This document shows positions 42,342-56,137 of a DNA stretch of 64,000 nucleotides, in pieces. The first letter of the stretch is position 1. Every line of letters starts with the position of its first letter. Below the pieces are notes generated by a model. The model had not been told where the DNA came from. It worked only from the letters and a program-made list of their open reading frames with translations, and did no database searches. Origin of the DNA: Diploscapter coronatus. Taxonomy: Eukaryota; Nematoda; Chromadorea; Rhabditida; Rhabditidae. The stretch covers positions 42,927,201 to 42,991,200 of the forward strand of contig OZ038422.1 of NCBI GenBank assembly GCA_964036155.1, in the 5' to 3' direction. Position numbers and translations under genes: made by a program.

Positions 42342-43619
42342 GGTTAGTTGAACTTTAAACCAGAACCCTTTTATACGAGATTTGTCGACCGAGCTATAAG
42401 TTATGTTAAACTGTAGAGTTGATGACAAAATTCATTCTTCGCAGACTATGAATTTTTAATGTTATAATTTTGCATAAATAACGTATGAACTGAAGAGATT
42501 GTGTTTCTTTTTCATAACTTTTATCGTGGAACTTATCCTTTTTCGCGATTCGTCTCAATATCAGAGAAGCATAATCCTGCAGACGAAGACCTCCAGACGG
42601 ACAGCATATTTTGATCGTCAATGCAAATTTGTTCGTCTAAACAAAGCAAAAAAGAAATGGTGTCGAACATCGGGTTATGGAAATTTCTGACTGTCTCTCG
42701 GAATGATGCATGATGGAATTGAGTTGTCGATTTATGATTGGAATAAAAATTACAATGATGAAATATATTACTGATTATTGATATTTCTGTAAAAATCAAT
42801 GCTTAGAACAATAACAGTTTAAAGAATCTGTCTCCTTATCTTGGAATTCCTCAGATTCAATTATTCGGGAGATTTCTCGATATTTCACGATAATTAAAAA
42901 ATGACAATATCTGAAACATTTCAACCACGCCTAGTCGTAAATTTCTCAATAAGGATGAAAGAATTATTGGGCATAACTTTCCGATATTTGTTCATGGTGA
43001 TAGAAGTTATTGGCTAACAATTCATTATCATAGACTTATAAATATCGACGCATAATGAACATTGTGATTGGTTAATTCTTTCACTATTCATCAATTAATA
43101 CAGATTATTATTTGATAAGGAGGGAAGTTATTTGCAAGTATTCTGATTGTAAAATGTTGTTCAATTATTGGAAGAAGTGATGATGAAAACTTATCAATGC
43201 GCATATTTTCGTTGATAAAAGATAAATCTGTCATACTTAAAGCTGAAAGAATAAATTGAAGGCAGAGAATATCATTGGTGAAATTTGTATATTTTGCCAT
43301 TTCATGAGCATTATGCGATATTTTGCTTTATTAGCTCTAATTAGATTGTAATGAAGACTACGTTTATGCCTGTCAATTTGCACCATGCAGTTCTGATAAC
43401 TATTGCAGTCAAGATCAGTAATTTTCATTTACATCTGCTTCAGTATTTTAGCATATCATTTCTAATTTAGATTGTTACTTTTTAGATAAATTTTGAGATC
43501 TCAATCGAGCTTATCATTCGTTTTTAAATTAGATAACATCAAAACAGTTAAAAATAATTTATGATAAAAGTTTCTGTTCGTGAAGTCCAATGGATTATAA
43601 ACATATGTAATAATTGTAA
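42342..43619. other. Intergenic, 1.28 kb
   Basis: Between PLA2-like 5 and the bHLH gene, both on the minus strand. AT-rich; short open frames on both strands (42499-42799, 43091-43428) are not protein-like. No repeat or RNA gene was recognised. Confidence 0.4.
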
Positions 43620-44291
43620 TCATCTGATATGTTCAATTCCAAGTCGTTTCCAATTGATCCACGACAAACGTGCAAGAAGATCTGAATTTTGCTTTTGATT
43701 TTTCTATGGTGAACTTCGTGAATAGATCATCGTGGAATATCAGCTCGATCTATTCTTATTCTTTGAAACCCGAGTCTTATTCCTACCACTTGTGCTCCAA
43801 CTCGGTGCATTTGGATGGTTGCGACGAGCAGCTTCGACACAACTTCGCACATAAATTCCTGGGTCAATTGGCGAACTGAATCTATGAAAAATGTTACAAA
43901 TCTCAAAAAATAAAATACCTGAGAATGTCCTCAAGCATGCTAATGTATGCAATTGCCAGATTCAAAGTGTCGATCTTTGAAAGTCGCTTTTCGAATGGAA
44001 AAGTCGGAATGTAATTTCGAAGCTCCTAAAACGTTATAAAATGAATCGAAGAAATTATGAAACTAACAATGAAAGCCACGTTGATGCTGCACATTCGCTT
44101 CCTCTCCCTCACATTCGCCGTCCTCCTTTCCGCTTCATCTTCCACCATCTCGCAGCCAATCGGCATTGAAACCGAGTTTGAGGTCGATAAACTCGAATCC
44201 ATGCAAACTGATTGAGAATGGATTTCTTCATCCCACTGAAAATTCTAATAGTATTGAAGGAAACAATGAAGCTTACCGCTTGCTGCTCCAT
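43620..44291 (-). CDS. hlh-13: PTF1A / HLH-13-type bHLH transcription factor
   Basis: Exons 44291-44277, 44235-44068, 44025-43919, 43881-43787 and 43681-43620 close to 148 residues. The basic helix-loop-helix domain (about 42-96) reads [19 protein letters not shown], then [36 protein letters not shown] is the E-box-binding basic region, and the IPT(F/L)P(F/Y)[10 protein letters not shown] loop is characteristic of PTF1A/Fer1 proteins. The C-terminal [15 protein letters not shown] resembles the LSWTDEK motif that PTF1A uses to bind its RBPJ partner, supporting the assignment. Family members dimerise with an E protein and control neural and pancreatic fates. Divergent from the RTK gene across about 3 kb. 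The first coding exon is only five codons long. Confidence 0.88.
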
Positions 44292-47200
44292 TGATAGAGA
44301 AAATGTAAATGCAGGAAGAAGTCCTTGCAGAATAAAGATATGAAGTGAGAGGAGGCAAAGAAACCGCTAACTCGAATGCGGCAAAGACAGGGCAGCAAGG
44401 ATGCAAATGACAGACTCAAGTGGATATGGAGAGCTAAGGGTGAAATTGCTGGATTTCTGGATAATAATTGAAAATCTCGCAATTAATTGGAAACGAGCAA
44501 CAAATAATCGGTGAATGAGAATATCAATGCATTGTGAGGGGAAAAATGCTGCACGTAAATTATTCACAAAGAGTTCACATACACACACTTTCAGGGTGTC
44601 CATTATATAATTTATCAGTTCACCATGACCACCATTTGTAAAAACAATTTCACGAATCATTTTCATTTTCCTACATTTCCTAGTTCTAGACCTTGGTGAA
44701 GTTTACAAATGGTAATCATGGTGAACTGGTGAATTTTACGCTACAAGGAGTCCATTTTCAGATAGAATCTTTTCCCGATTCATATTCTCACCAATGGTCT
44801 TTCATTCAAATAATTTATGGAATTAAAGTTAGGATTCTCAAGTAGGTGCACCAAACCTCGGCTTGTGGTAGAATTTTTGCATGAAAGTGTTATAGAGGAT
44901 GTGAATAACATTTCTGTGAAAAAACAAAATTATAATCGCAAGATTTCATTCTCAAAATGAACACATTTTCGCAGACGAAATATTGCTTGTACGTGGTTGT
45001 GTGCAGCCGTTTTGTCCTGATTTTTTACAAAACTATTTTGTCAGGTTTATCGTTGATCTAGATAGGGTTTTTGAGACATTCGGGGTTTGAAGGGTACTTC
45101 CTTCCCAAAATCTCTGCTTCAAACTACCACAAACGTATTTCTGCAAGTAGACAGAGCTTGGGACTAAGGTTATAAATTTATTTTTTCATGTTTCAACGAG
45201 ACATATTGTTTTTCACTTTGCAGGGCATCAATTTCAATTCCAAAGTTCTTCTTCTCTTCCCGCATCTCTTCCCCTTCTCTATTCTTCTCTCGTTTACCCG
45301 TGCGCACAATCGCAATCGAACATTTTATTTATCGATCGGACACTGCAAATTGTTGGGTGATGAGAGATAAGGCGAAATGCGAGAGGAAAAGATGCAGAAA
45401 ACGAAACAGTTCGAATCGAGAAGGGAAGGAAATCACTCTTCCTCTTACTCACTATCCCTCATAATTTCAACAATCACCTTCACCTCGTTATTTTATTTTT
45501 ATTCGCATCATTTTGCAAGTATCATTAAGTCTTTTTTTGCACGTAAAACCGTTCGTTTTCTGTCGAAATCGCCAGACGCAACCAATAAAAGCCGTGTTAT
45601 TTCTGCTGTTCGTCTATTCTACAACCACAAGAAAACAGGCAAATGTTGCGCATCTTTTCTCGCATTTATTTTCGAGATCCATCATTTAAATTTATTGATA
45701 TTTTCTAACATTGATTCTCTTTCTGCTAACTGATAGGTCATTTTCGAATCGGCAGAATTCTCCCATTCTCCTGATAGTCTGCATTTTGGTCTAAACTGAG
45801 ATAGTTCGATGAATTCTTCGTGTTTCTTTTTCTGCATTCTGCATCTCGGAATGATCGATGTCCAGTCCGATTTGCTGCGTCTTTTGACAAATTGTCGCCT
45901 GCCAAAATTACGCGAAAAATGTCTGTCATTTGCAAATCTTTCTCTAATCAAGAAAGTCCACTCCAAATTCGTATTTTTTATGTTGTTGGGATGAATAATT
46001 TCCTGCCTCTGCATTTGTAATTGTGGAATTGCCTCGTTTGAATGGAATTCATTCAATTTGACGGAGAATTGCTCATCGCATTATCTCGATGATTCACTAC
46101 GATTAATTGCGATCAAATGCACTACTTTAAATACCTAAAATCTATGTCTGCTGCATCTTTTTGCTTTTTTAGTGAATTTGTATTCGACGGGCTTGAAAAC
46201 GGTTTGTTTTGGTTGGATTATTCACGAATATCTGGCTCAGTACTTTTTACTAACTCATGCCTTTTTCATGTCATAATCGATGTTTAGAGAAAAGGAAGAG
46301 AAGAGAGTCGAGAGAAAGAGAGCTTTCCTTCCTCCAGGATGATGAGTCATCCTGTGAATTTGTGTCTTTCGTAAATGTTTGAGAATGAAAAATAGCGTTT
46401 GAATTTGAGAGATGAAAAGATGCTTGACGTATAAGGAGCGAGGAGAGGGGGCAGAATGATTAGAAGATGAAGGGAAGAGAAACGGAAAAGCACCATAGAC
46501 TATGCTTGATTCATCATCTTACCTTTTCCGTACTGATATTGACCGATAAATTTTGCAAGAGAGCACTTCCCACGCATTCATTATATCACTTCTTCACCAA
46601 TAGTAGTAAATGCCTCATTTATCGATGTTTACTTCAAGGTTATTTCATTGTCTTACAAATTAAAAACAAATTTCAATATTTATCTCTCCTTGAGCATCTT
46701 ATTTCTCTTTCGTTTGTATCAAAATATTCATGATAGTTACCTGAAAAATGGCTCAAAATTTCAATTTTTTACGAAAGTAAAGTAATCGCCTGTAAATGGC
46801 ACTTTAATGTTGTTGTTTAGTTCTCTCTCCTCTCGCTTTTCATATATTCTGGCTGACCTCTTCTTTCTTTTGGAACAGTCAGGTGAACGAAGGATAAAGC
46901 AAATGCGAGAGAGTTTAGAGATGTCAGGCCAACAGACGGTCTGCCTATTCTGTCTCTTTCTCTTCCCTCTCTCCTCTATTCTATGCATATCTTGCTTTCT
47001 CTTCCTTTGTCCGGCACTATCCTTTCTTTCGGTTCAGGATAGGCGCAAATCCCTTTCTCTTCTCTTTCAATGAATCTGAACATGCGGATATATGTATAAT
47101 TGTGCGATATTCATAACTTGTGTCGTGTTCTAAATTTTTATACTCATTTTTGAATCTTTTTTAAAACAATTTTTCTAAAATTGTCGACTTTTTAAATCTT

Positions 47201-47351
47201 CCTCAATTTACCTAATGCATTGTTTGTTGATTTTCAGTTAACTACGAGTTCAATTAAATTTTATTCGATCTCATTTCAGAAGTGCATTTCACATGCTCAT
47301 CACGTAATTTTCTATTTTGCATTTTCTGTGGCTTTCGAGTATTTCGAGGAA
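44292..47351. promoter_or_regulatory. 3-kb divergent intergenic region, bHLH / RTK
   Basis: The longest gene-free stretch in the window, between the starts of the bHLH (minus) and RTK (plus) genes. It has pyrimidine-rich and GA-rich blocks (about 45240-45480, 46290-46500, 46810-47070), a hairpin at 44616-44728, and many overlapping chance open frames on both strands. CATTTCAG at 47272-47279 is a possible trans-splice acceptor 72 nt before the RTK ATG. A regulatory role is inferred from its size and the developmental nature of both neighbours. Confidence 0.4.
44616..44728. repeat. Long imperfect hairpin upstream of the bHLH gene
   Basis: CAGTTCACCATGACCACC... (44616 onward, ending TTTGTAAA) pairs with TTTACAAATGGTAATCATGG... 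(44702-44728) over 27 bp with two mismatches, around a loop of about 58 nt. Could be a MITE or an RNA hairpin precursor; no target duplication was found. Confidence 0.5.
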
Positions 47352-50300
47352 ATGTCTAAATTATTCGAATATTTGTTACTTTCAACCATATTTCCCGTCA
47401 TTGTTTATGGATTCCACGCCCCAAAGATCAGAGCCAACTTTGATATCAAGGTTTGTTAGATTAGATATGAATAGCGTTGGATGAAATGGAATAAAATGCT
47501 AAACTCGGAATCTGTATTTGAACCGTTTTAAAAATTTCTGACGTCAGGATTCCATCTTATTTCGAAAGAATATGTAATGATTTTATAGTCTTTGAGTTTG
47601 CAGAACGATAAGAACATAGGAAAATACATCGAACTGAAAGCTGGAGACTCGCTGGAATTGAAATGTTCGACGGACGACAACAAAGGTCTGAATACAAATT
47701 TTCTCGAAGCAAAGATTAATAATTTCAGAAGTCGTGTTTTCCCCGCCAAACTTGTCGGACTATGTCGGCTACAGCTTGGAGAACTTCAGCAATCGAAAGA
47801 CAGAGGAATTCGATCAAAGCTATCTGATCTACAAGTTCGCAATCAAAGATATGAAGGCCAGTTTATCTTCTTTCAAATTAATAGAAAAAGCGTCTGGCAA
47901 ATAATAAGTCATATGAAAAGGTTTACGTCGCCACGATCAAGGCTGAGCGAAATTGAAAACACAATATTTTGCAATGAAACTTCAACTTTATCAAAACATA
48001 CGGAAAAGGTGTCTATCGAAACGATACGAAATTTCTTCTACCCCTGTCATGATTTTCCTGCCTTTTTTTAATAAAAAAATACGTCTAGAAAGTAAATTGT
48101 CTGGAATTTCTGGCAAAAACTCCTTATCTTCATCGATAATTCAGTCAATCAATTTGTCACTTTTCCTGTTTCACGCGAGACCCGAAATAAATAATGTTCG
48201 AGAAAATGTCTGTCTGACTGCAGCCAATGAAAAAGAACATCTGTTTTGGTTTAGCAGTCAGGCAGAATGGCGAATACAGGGCGCCAAATATCGTGCATCC
48301 TTCCCTTCTCTTATTCTATTCTCTCCTCATTATGTGTCATCCGGGGTCAAATAGGCAGGCAAGACAATGCCCCAGAACAGCGATAGATAATTATCATTAT
48401 TTTTAGCACGCCTAAATAAGAAAATATGCAATTTGATACCAGAAATGTATAAGAATGCATTTTCAGGAGTCTGATACGGGAACGTACAAATGTCACACGA
48501 TCGATGACGACTCTTTGGAAGATCACGTTCATGTCTTCGTGTATGGTGAGTCTTTTTTTATTTTGGCTGAATTAAAAAAAAACCTGAACTTAAAAAATGA
48601 AGTTGCATTTTGATGAAGACTTCTATTCGTAGATGGATTATATTTCCAGGATTTGATTTTTCAGACTCAAAGCCGTTTGTTCCCTTGAAGCCGAGTCTCT
48701 TTTCCGCCTCCGAAGACGACATCCTCGTTCGCTGTGTGACTACGAAATTCGTCAAGAAGCAGAATGTCAATCTCAAAATCAACGGGGAAATGTTCAAGGA
48801 TGCGCATAAGTACTATCTACAGACGTGAGTCAGATTGCGATTTTCTTTTTAAATCTATTTGGCGTCACAAGTTTTCAGTATCGTTTGATTCAAATTACAC
48901 TATTTCAGCGAGGGTTTCAAAATCTCTGGAAAGGCGTTGGACCTGAAGCTGGATGGTCTGACGAATTTCGAGTGTGTATATTTGAATGATCCTGAACAGC
49001 CGTCCCAAATCAACATCGAAATTACACAGCCACTAGCCAAGTCGAACTTTCAGGTCTTGTGGAATGAGGTTGAACAAATAACATTTCGTATTCTCCTTCT
49101 TACGAATTTTCAATTTTAGTCGTCCGAATGGCCCCATGTCGGGATGAATTTCTCGATTTCCTGCATGGTTGAGGCTGTGCAAGGAAGAATGGTTCCGTAC
49201 CTTCATCAACTGAATATTTCCTGTCCTCGATGTGCAAATGTAAGATTTCTTCATTTTTCTTGAGCATAATTTTACACCCACCACTTCCCGTCTAAAATTA
49301 GAGTTTCTAGGCGGTTTGTGTTAAAATGGCGGGGGGTCTTCAACACATTATGATGCAAATTGTCTAAACACACGCAAAATCGGTTTTTTTTAGGACGAAG
49401 TGGCTCATTCGAGCAAACGACACGACGACCACCGTCGAACTCTGACGATGAACATCGAGTCGCTGACTGCAGAGGACTCGGGAGTGTACAACTGCACCTG
49501 GACGAAGGAGGGCAGCAAACCGGAGACCTTCTTCAAGACGATTGAGGTTTCGCCCAAAGTTGCACAGATCAGGGTATGGACATTTTTATGCTCGTCATTT
49601 GCAATAGTTGGAGATTTCAGGTTATTGAAAGAGGCAAACCTGAAATACTTGTGGAAGAAGGGGAATCGATGGAGCTCAAGGCGAATGTGCTCATTTATCC
49701 TCTCGACGGGACTGGATACAGTTCGAAGTGGATTCGGGTAGGCTGATCTTCATATTATTTTCAGCTTCTTTGATTAAACTAGTGAGTTGATGAATTGATA
49801 GAACCAAATTTCAATTCTGATAATTTTGAATAATCAATTAGACTCTGTTCTGTTTCTGGCTTTGCAAGCGAACAAATAAAATTATTGCCCACTTTTCAGC
49901 GCTACACGACTCCCATCAGGGAGAGCGAGCAGACGGAGATTCTGCTGACAGATCAGAGCCAGAAGGCGATTGTGAGCGAGAAGACGGATGGCCGTGTCAA
50001 GGAGAAACTGGATGTACAGGGAATGACGCTCAACATGTCTGGGATGTAAGTCTACTCTCCTTTTCGGAGACATTCTCATTTTGCATTGCTTTCTTAGCTA
50101 CGTTCTCGTTATGACCCACAAAGACGAGATTCGTTCTGTGGAATGGAAAGTGGAAGTGAAGAGCAGAAAGGCACAGCCAAACATTCTCGTCAGAGGAGTT
50201 GACAGTTTCGTGCTTTTCGATCAGGTAAAAATATTTCGTCACTTATGAAAATGTCAAACAATGGGAATTAACAAATCATGATGACACCGAATAGCAAGTT

Positions 50301-53300
50301 GACAAGTCAAAATCGAAAATATGTCTCATTTCTGTGTTGATGAATTTAGTCTTAAAAATTGAGAACTTGATGAAGTTTCTCCACACCTTCAATTATGATT
50401 TTCAGAAGTACTACAAGCCAGGCACAAGTTTGTCCATCGATTGCATCGTCGCTGCTCTGCCCCTGGCTGAAGTCAAGTTCGAGAAGAAGAAGTAATTCAT
50501 AGATTTTCTACAGTTTTAATCATTTTTTCCAATTTAGTCCCGGCGGCAACTGGCAAGAAATAGGTGAAATAGTCCTGGTGAGCGGCACATTCGAGAGGGG
50601 GCTCACTTGGCAAACTGTGGCTGACAGAACTATGCAACTGAGATGCACAGGCACTGATCAGAATGGAAAGGTGACCAAATTGTTCCTTATAACAGAATAG
50701 TTTTACCAGACTGCTGCAATGATGTAAAAAATACCGTCTTCCTACAAAACGCTATTCCTCTCTTCACGATTACTTCTTGTCTCACACCAGCAATTCAACT
50801 TTCAGTCCCAACTATTGGTTGATTTTCAGAGCAACAGCGTACTTCGAACAATCCGTGTTTCTGAAAATGCACCCCGAGCAACGACTCGAATAACGAAGAG
50901 TGAGAAGGCGACGCAGAGAGAGGATCCAAAAGAGATCTATGAAGGGGATGATATTACGCTCGATTGCAACTTTCCCAAGAACGATGATTGGTGAGGAATT
51001 AACTCCTCTTTAGTATTTTTCAATTGGTTGTGTATGTATTCGGTCTTATATATAGCGATGTGATGGTCTGTTTGGAATGCGATTTTTTTTGCGTTGAGTA
51101 GAAATTTCCCTGACGATGTGCAACGTACTTGTTTTATTGCGAGTTGATCTTCGTAATTTGCATATATGCTAATTTTTGTTAATTTTGCTCATTCTTTGGG
51201 ATAAGAAAATGAATGAAAGGAAATGTCATTATTCAACATTTCTTGGCGGTGGTGAGAGGTGGTGTTCAGATAGTAGGGAATGACATGAGTGAGAATGAAC
51301 TTTCTTTATGCAGACAAAAAATAGAATGTTATTGATGTATGAAAATTTGATAAAAAAAAAGTAAGTATGAAACAGTTCATTTATTAACTTTCAATGAGAA
51401 GTGACTTGAGTGATTGTTTACTGTTGTTTGTTGTGTGTTGCTGTTATTGTTTAATTGTTTAGTTTTGGCGAGATTTGAGAGCACGTGCGCGACCAAGGCT
51501 CATTATTTTTACTGCTTTAAAAGTTTTTTTTTTCTTTTTTTTTTTTTTTTAAATAATTTGACGCAACATTTTAGATTTTTATATTGTGAGATTTAGGGAC
51601 ACAACGTGGGTATTTGGTAGTTCCCGAAAATCCATTCCAGCGATAGAAGATTCCCAAACCTACTCTAAGCATTTAATCGCGACCCTCACTAATGTGTCCT
51701 CTGCTGATGCCGGCGAGTACATCTGCGTGCTCAAAAATGATACCAGGGTCGAGGAAGTCAAACAGATCATTTCGGTTAGTCAATTCATTCGGTTTTTTTC
51801 TGAACGAAACTTTCAGATAACCAAAATCACTCGTCCTTTTCACACAAAAACGGATCCTTATGAGCCTCAGATCCTCCAATGGGGAGAGCCAACCACATTC
51901 AACTGCAACATATCTGGCACACCTAATCCCGATATCATTTGGTTAGGACAATCGTTGAGGGGTGTGTATCAAAGATGAAATATTCAGGTACAAGGATAAA
52001 AGCGTCTACACGCATGGACAATTGTCGAACAACAACCAAACTCTGCACATTCCTCGAGTCCTGAAGACAGAAGCAGGTGAATTTATCTGTGAAGGCAGAA
52101 ATCGAGCTGGATCGGCCAACTACAAATTCGAGACTAAAGTAAGAAATTTATAAGATGTTAAAATTTTATTTAGAAAGAAACTCTTGGGAAGTTCACCAAC
52201 TCATTATTAGTGTAGTGAAATAGCCTTGATAATGGATAAAAAGAAGACGAAATTTTCAAGAAGACTGAAAAGTTATTCGTCTTGGATGAATCCAAACTTG
52301 ATCATTTATATTTTATCTAGCGGAGAAAACGAGATAAAATGGACGTATTATTTTCTAGACATATTTTAATGAAACAGCTTTAACCCTTCAATAATTCCTA
52401 TGATGATATTCCATTCAGGTTGACGGAGCTGAAGAGAGCAGTTTTTCTTCCGGTCAGATGGTCCTCTTCGCCGTGATTATTCTCGTGCTTCTGGCTATTC
52501 TGTGCTGTTGTTTCTGCGCCTTCCTCAAGCAGAGAAGAAAGGCTAAGGAGCAGGAAAGAGCCCTGGGGATTCTCTATGAACAGCTGATGAGAACGCAGGA
52601 AGGGCCTCTGATGGACACGAAAATGCCCAAACTGCCTCTCGATCAGAGACTTCATCAGCTGCCCTACAACAAGAACTTCGAGCTGGACAGGAAATGCCTC
52701 GAAATTGGACATCGGGTTGGCCATTTTATAATTTATATTGCAAAGGAATAGCGAAAATTAAATCTCGTTCTCCAATTTCATTTCAACGAAAAGGCAACAG
52801 CTATTTTACGGTACTCTACAGCACAACATTTTGCTATATTACGGCACGATTTTGTATAGTATAAAGAAAGAAGGGACTATTACAAATCTATTGAATATAA
52901 TGTCGTAGCGTGTCGTGTATTTTAAAAGCTGCCCAACGAAAGCAAATTAGCTCAATTGCCAGTCTTTTTTTTCTATTTTAGATAGATTTGAACTTTTACT
53001 ATTCACAAATCTCCTAAATTTTCGGTGATTTCATATTCCCCAGAATTTAAGAATTTGTGAATCTTCAGCATTGCATAATTTACAGATGGCGAAATTCATT
53101 GAATGTGTAAGAGATTTGCAGTGATGTATAAAAGTTTGAAATGAAGCTCTCTAAAATTTCAAACGCTAATATTGCCCCGAAAATGCACATCTAGAATATT
53201 TTGATATAATGATTTTTTTCACAACAAAAAAAACTACAACATTCTGTTCAAATTGTCTTTCTTTCTGAAATGAACAAACAATGACTTGTTAGATTGGATG

Positions 53301-56137
53301 TGGTCAATTTGGCAAAGTGAATGAAGGAATGCTGACGAAGTCTCGCGTCACTGACGAAGCTGCTGCCAAACGGAGGTTGCACGTTGCTGTTAAAAGTGAG
53401 ATTTTTATTTTGAAATGTTCTTTCTTTCATACAATATATAAATTTTGGCAAGTTCAGGCACTCGAAGTTCATACTTTTGTAAATGAAGATGAGCTTTTCT
53501 TGTTTGCCTGACAATGGGTTATGCTATGTGCTTTCTTTGATATTTTGTAGAACCAATATAAATGATGTTTTATGAAGCTAAAGATTGAATAATCGATAAA
53601 ATGCGATATATTTTTAGGCCCTCTGGTCGGCACGAATGTAACTCACCAGAAAATGTTGGCTGACGAACTGAAGATCATGTGTGCAATCGGGAAACATCCT
53701 AATGTTGTCACTTTGATTGGAGCCATCACTAAGAATATGAAGGGGTAAATTCAACTTTATAATGACAATATAAAAGTAGTCTTCGGAAAAACATACTTCC
53801 TAATTAACAATATGTTGAAATCAACTTTTGCCACATATTATCTCATTCAACATTACTACAGTTACAATTTACAAGCACTTTTCTGACAACACTTCATTAT
53901 CTAATTCTAGTGGCGAGCTGTACGTGGTTGTGGAAATGTGTGAACTGGGGAATCTGAAGGAATTCCTCCAAGCCAATCAGAACAACTTCATCAACGAGTT
54001 GAAGCTGCTGCCTCCTGAGACTGCGAATGGAGAGACCAAGGATGGATATCTGAGACCCACTGGCAATAAGCAGAGGTCGCAATATGCGGTCAGTTTTCAG
54101 ACTAAATTACTCATTTTCTAAAAAAGAATTCTAAAAGTTCATAAAATTTGAAAGGAACAATATTTTTAAATACTGGGAGTGTATGATTAAAGATCGGCCT
54201 GAGCTTTCGATAACCCTACTTAAAATCGATATTCTTGCTAAATCCCATAGCTGCTCCAGAGTTTAGGTTTCAAAAATCTTCAGTTGTTTTCGACAACCGA
54301 TTATTTTAATTTTTTTTAATTTTGAAAGCACTCAAGCTTTATTTACTTGTTTACTTTGGAGTGTGAACTTCTATCATTTATTCTCACTTTATTGATTTTC
54401 ATATATTCAGTTCCAACAAGACCCGCAATGGGCCATAAGCATGGAGACGGATCGACTTCTGCCAGATGGAAAGCAGAAAAACGAAAAACTGGCAACGAGT
54501 GATTTGATATCGTTTGCGATGCAAATCAGCAACGGAATGGAGTATCTGGCCATGATTCCCTGCATCCACAGGGATTTGGCTGCAAGGAACATCCTCCTCA
54601 CTTCCAACCGAATTTGTCGAATCGCTGATTTTGGATTGGCCAAAAATACCGAGAAAAATTACTATCGGTAGGGAAATTCAAGGAATTCTTAAATTATTCA
54701 TAAATTTTTAAGGATGACGAAAAATCCCGATTTGCCTCAGCCGTTCAGGTGGATGTCGATTGAAGCCATCAGGAAGCGAATATTCACTCAAGAGGTAAAC
54801 CAATTTTGGAATATTTGAAAAATTTGCATTCCTACAAATTGAATGATTAGAATATGAAGATAAAGCTAAAGATATTTCTTTTCGTAGCACATTTTTTTAT
54901 TGAAGCATTGCAAAATATTCTTTTTTAATTATAACCTATGGTTTTAGTCGGATATCTGGAGCTTCGGTATATTGCTCTATGAGATGTTCACTCTCGGTGG
55001 AATTCCCTATCCAACAATTCCCAACGATCAATTGATCGAGAAATTGGAGGAAGGACATCGCAATTCGAAACCACCATATTGTCATGAGGATATGTGAGCA
55101 TTTCTTCATGAATAGTTTGATTTTACTAAAATCTTTTAGTTATGAGCTAATGCGTCGTTGCTGGCTGGCAGAGCCGAATCAACGGCCTAATTTCCATCAA
55201 TGCACGGATATTCTCAAGGGGCATCTAGAAATGTGCTCACCACAGGTAAATTTCAGTTCATTTAAATTCTGCATATCACAATCTGAAAACTTCGATATTT
55301 TTCAATTTTTTTTTATCTAGCAAAAATGTAAACTATAAATGACGAATCATGCTTAAAATCAGTAGGCAACCCCAATCGAACGCACTGATCACGATAATCA
55401 AGTCAGAAAACGCTAGAGGTCCCGAATAGCTCCACAATTCGGTTCCCAATTTCAACTATTCACTTCACAATGCATCGATAAAAATTCAACATTAACTTGC
55501 ATTATAAAATTGAGCGTCGATAATGTCATTATTCGCAGCCAAATTGTAGTACTATTTGGAACATTTAGTGTTTTTCTACTTTATTAATGTGCTCAGCGCA
55601 TTCGGTTTAGGTAACCTACCAGTTTTAAGCAAGATCCGTGATTTATACTGTTTACACTTCTTGTAAGATTATTCGAAATGAAATGGCTAATTGAAAAGTA
55701 GCTGCAACAATAGCATATGAAATACAATAAGAAAAGGTTCTTTCATATCAAACGCTTATTTCGCATACAACGATGCTATGGTGCCAGTATATTCTAAATT
55801 GTCATTTAATTTACAGAATATCGAAATCAGATTTGATATCAACAAATTTTCGGATGGGTATCAGAGAATTTAATCATTTTTTGTTAATGCGAAGATGTTC
55901 ATAAAGACTTTTTTGTTGAGACTAAAATAGTTCATTTAGCTACTACAACGACTAGAAAACGATTTATTGGACGAGAAAGAACGACAGAAATCATTCGACG
56001 ATTGGTTGCTCGAGTCTGAAGACACAACGGGGTCGTCGATAGCCACTCATACCACGCCACACACGACTGACAGACATAGCAGAAATGGAATGAGCTCCCC
56101 TCCCGAGCAAATCAATGTCTACCAGATTCAGCGATAA
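47352..56137 (+). CDS. VEGFR/PDGFR-type receptor tyrosine kinase (VER-like)
   Basis: Twenty-six exons (47352-47450, 47604-47685, 47729-47856, 48468-48546, 48665-48824, 48909-49053, 49120-49239, 49394-49573, 49621-49737, 49900-50045, 50098-50224, 50406-50491, 50538-50670, 50830-50990, 51597-51774, 51817-51941, 51988-52138, 52419-52715, 53293-53395, 53618-53744, 53911-54088, 54411-54667, 54713-54794, 54948-55093, 55140-55245, 55940-56137) close to 1,236 residues. A signal peptide is followed by seven Ig-like domains; the fourth lacks the cysteine pair, as in VEGFR and PDGFR. TM is at about 753-775. The kinase has GCGQFGKV (840), VAVK Lys872, Glu889, an insert of about 70 residues, HRDLAARN (Asp1029), DFG (1047), tandem Tyr1058-1059 and FRWMSIEA. 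All catalytic residues are present. Nematode homologues are the VER receptors. Intron 3 must be GC-AG. Confidence 0.93.

Noticed and set aside
45377..46056. Open frames of 118 and 124 codons on opposite strands
   Set aside because: They occupy the same DNA, show no family resemblance and lack matching splice sites; probably chance in regulatory sequence.
51942..51987. A 22-nt intron in RTK Ig domain 7
   Set aside because: A donor after ATTTG gives a 46-nt intron and restores the Ig motif IIWYKD.
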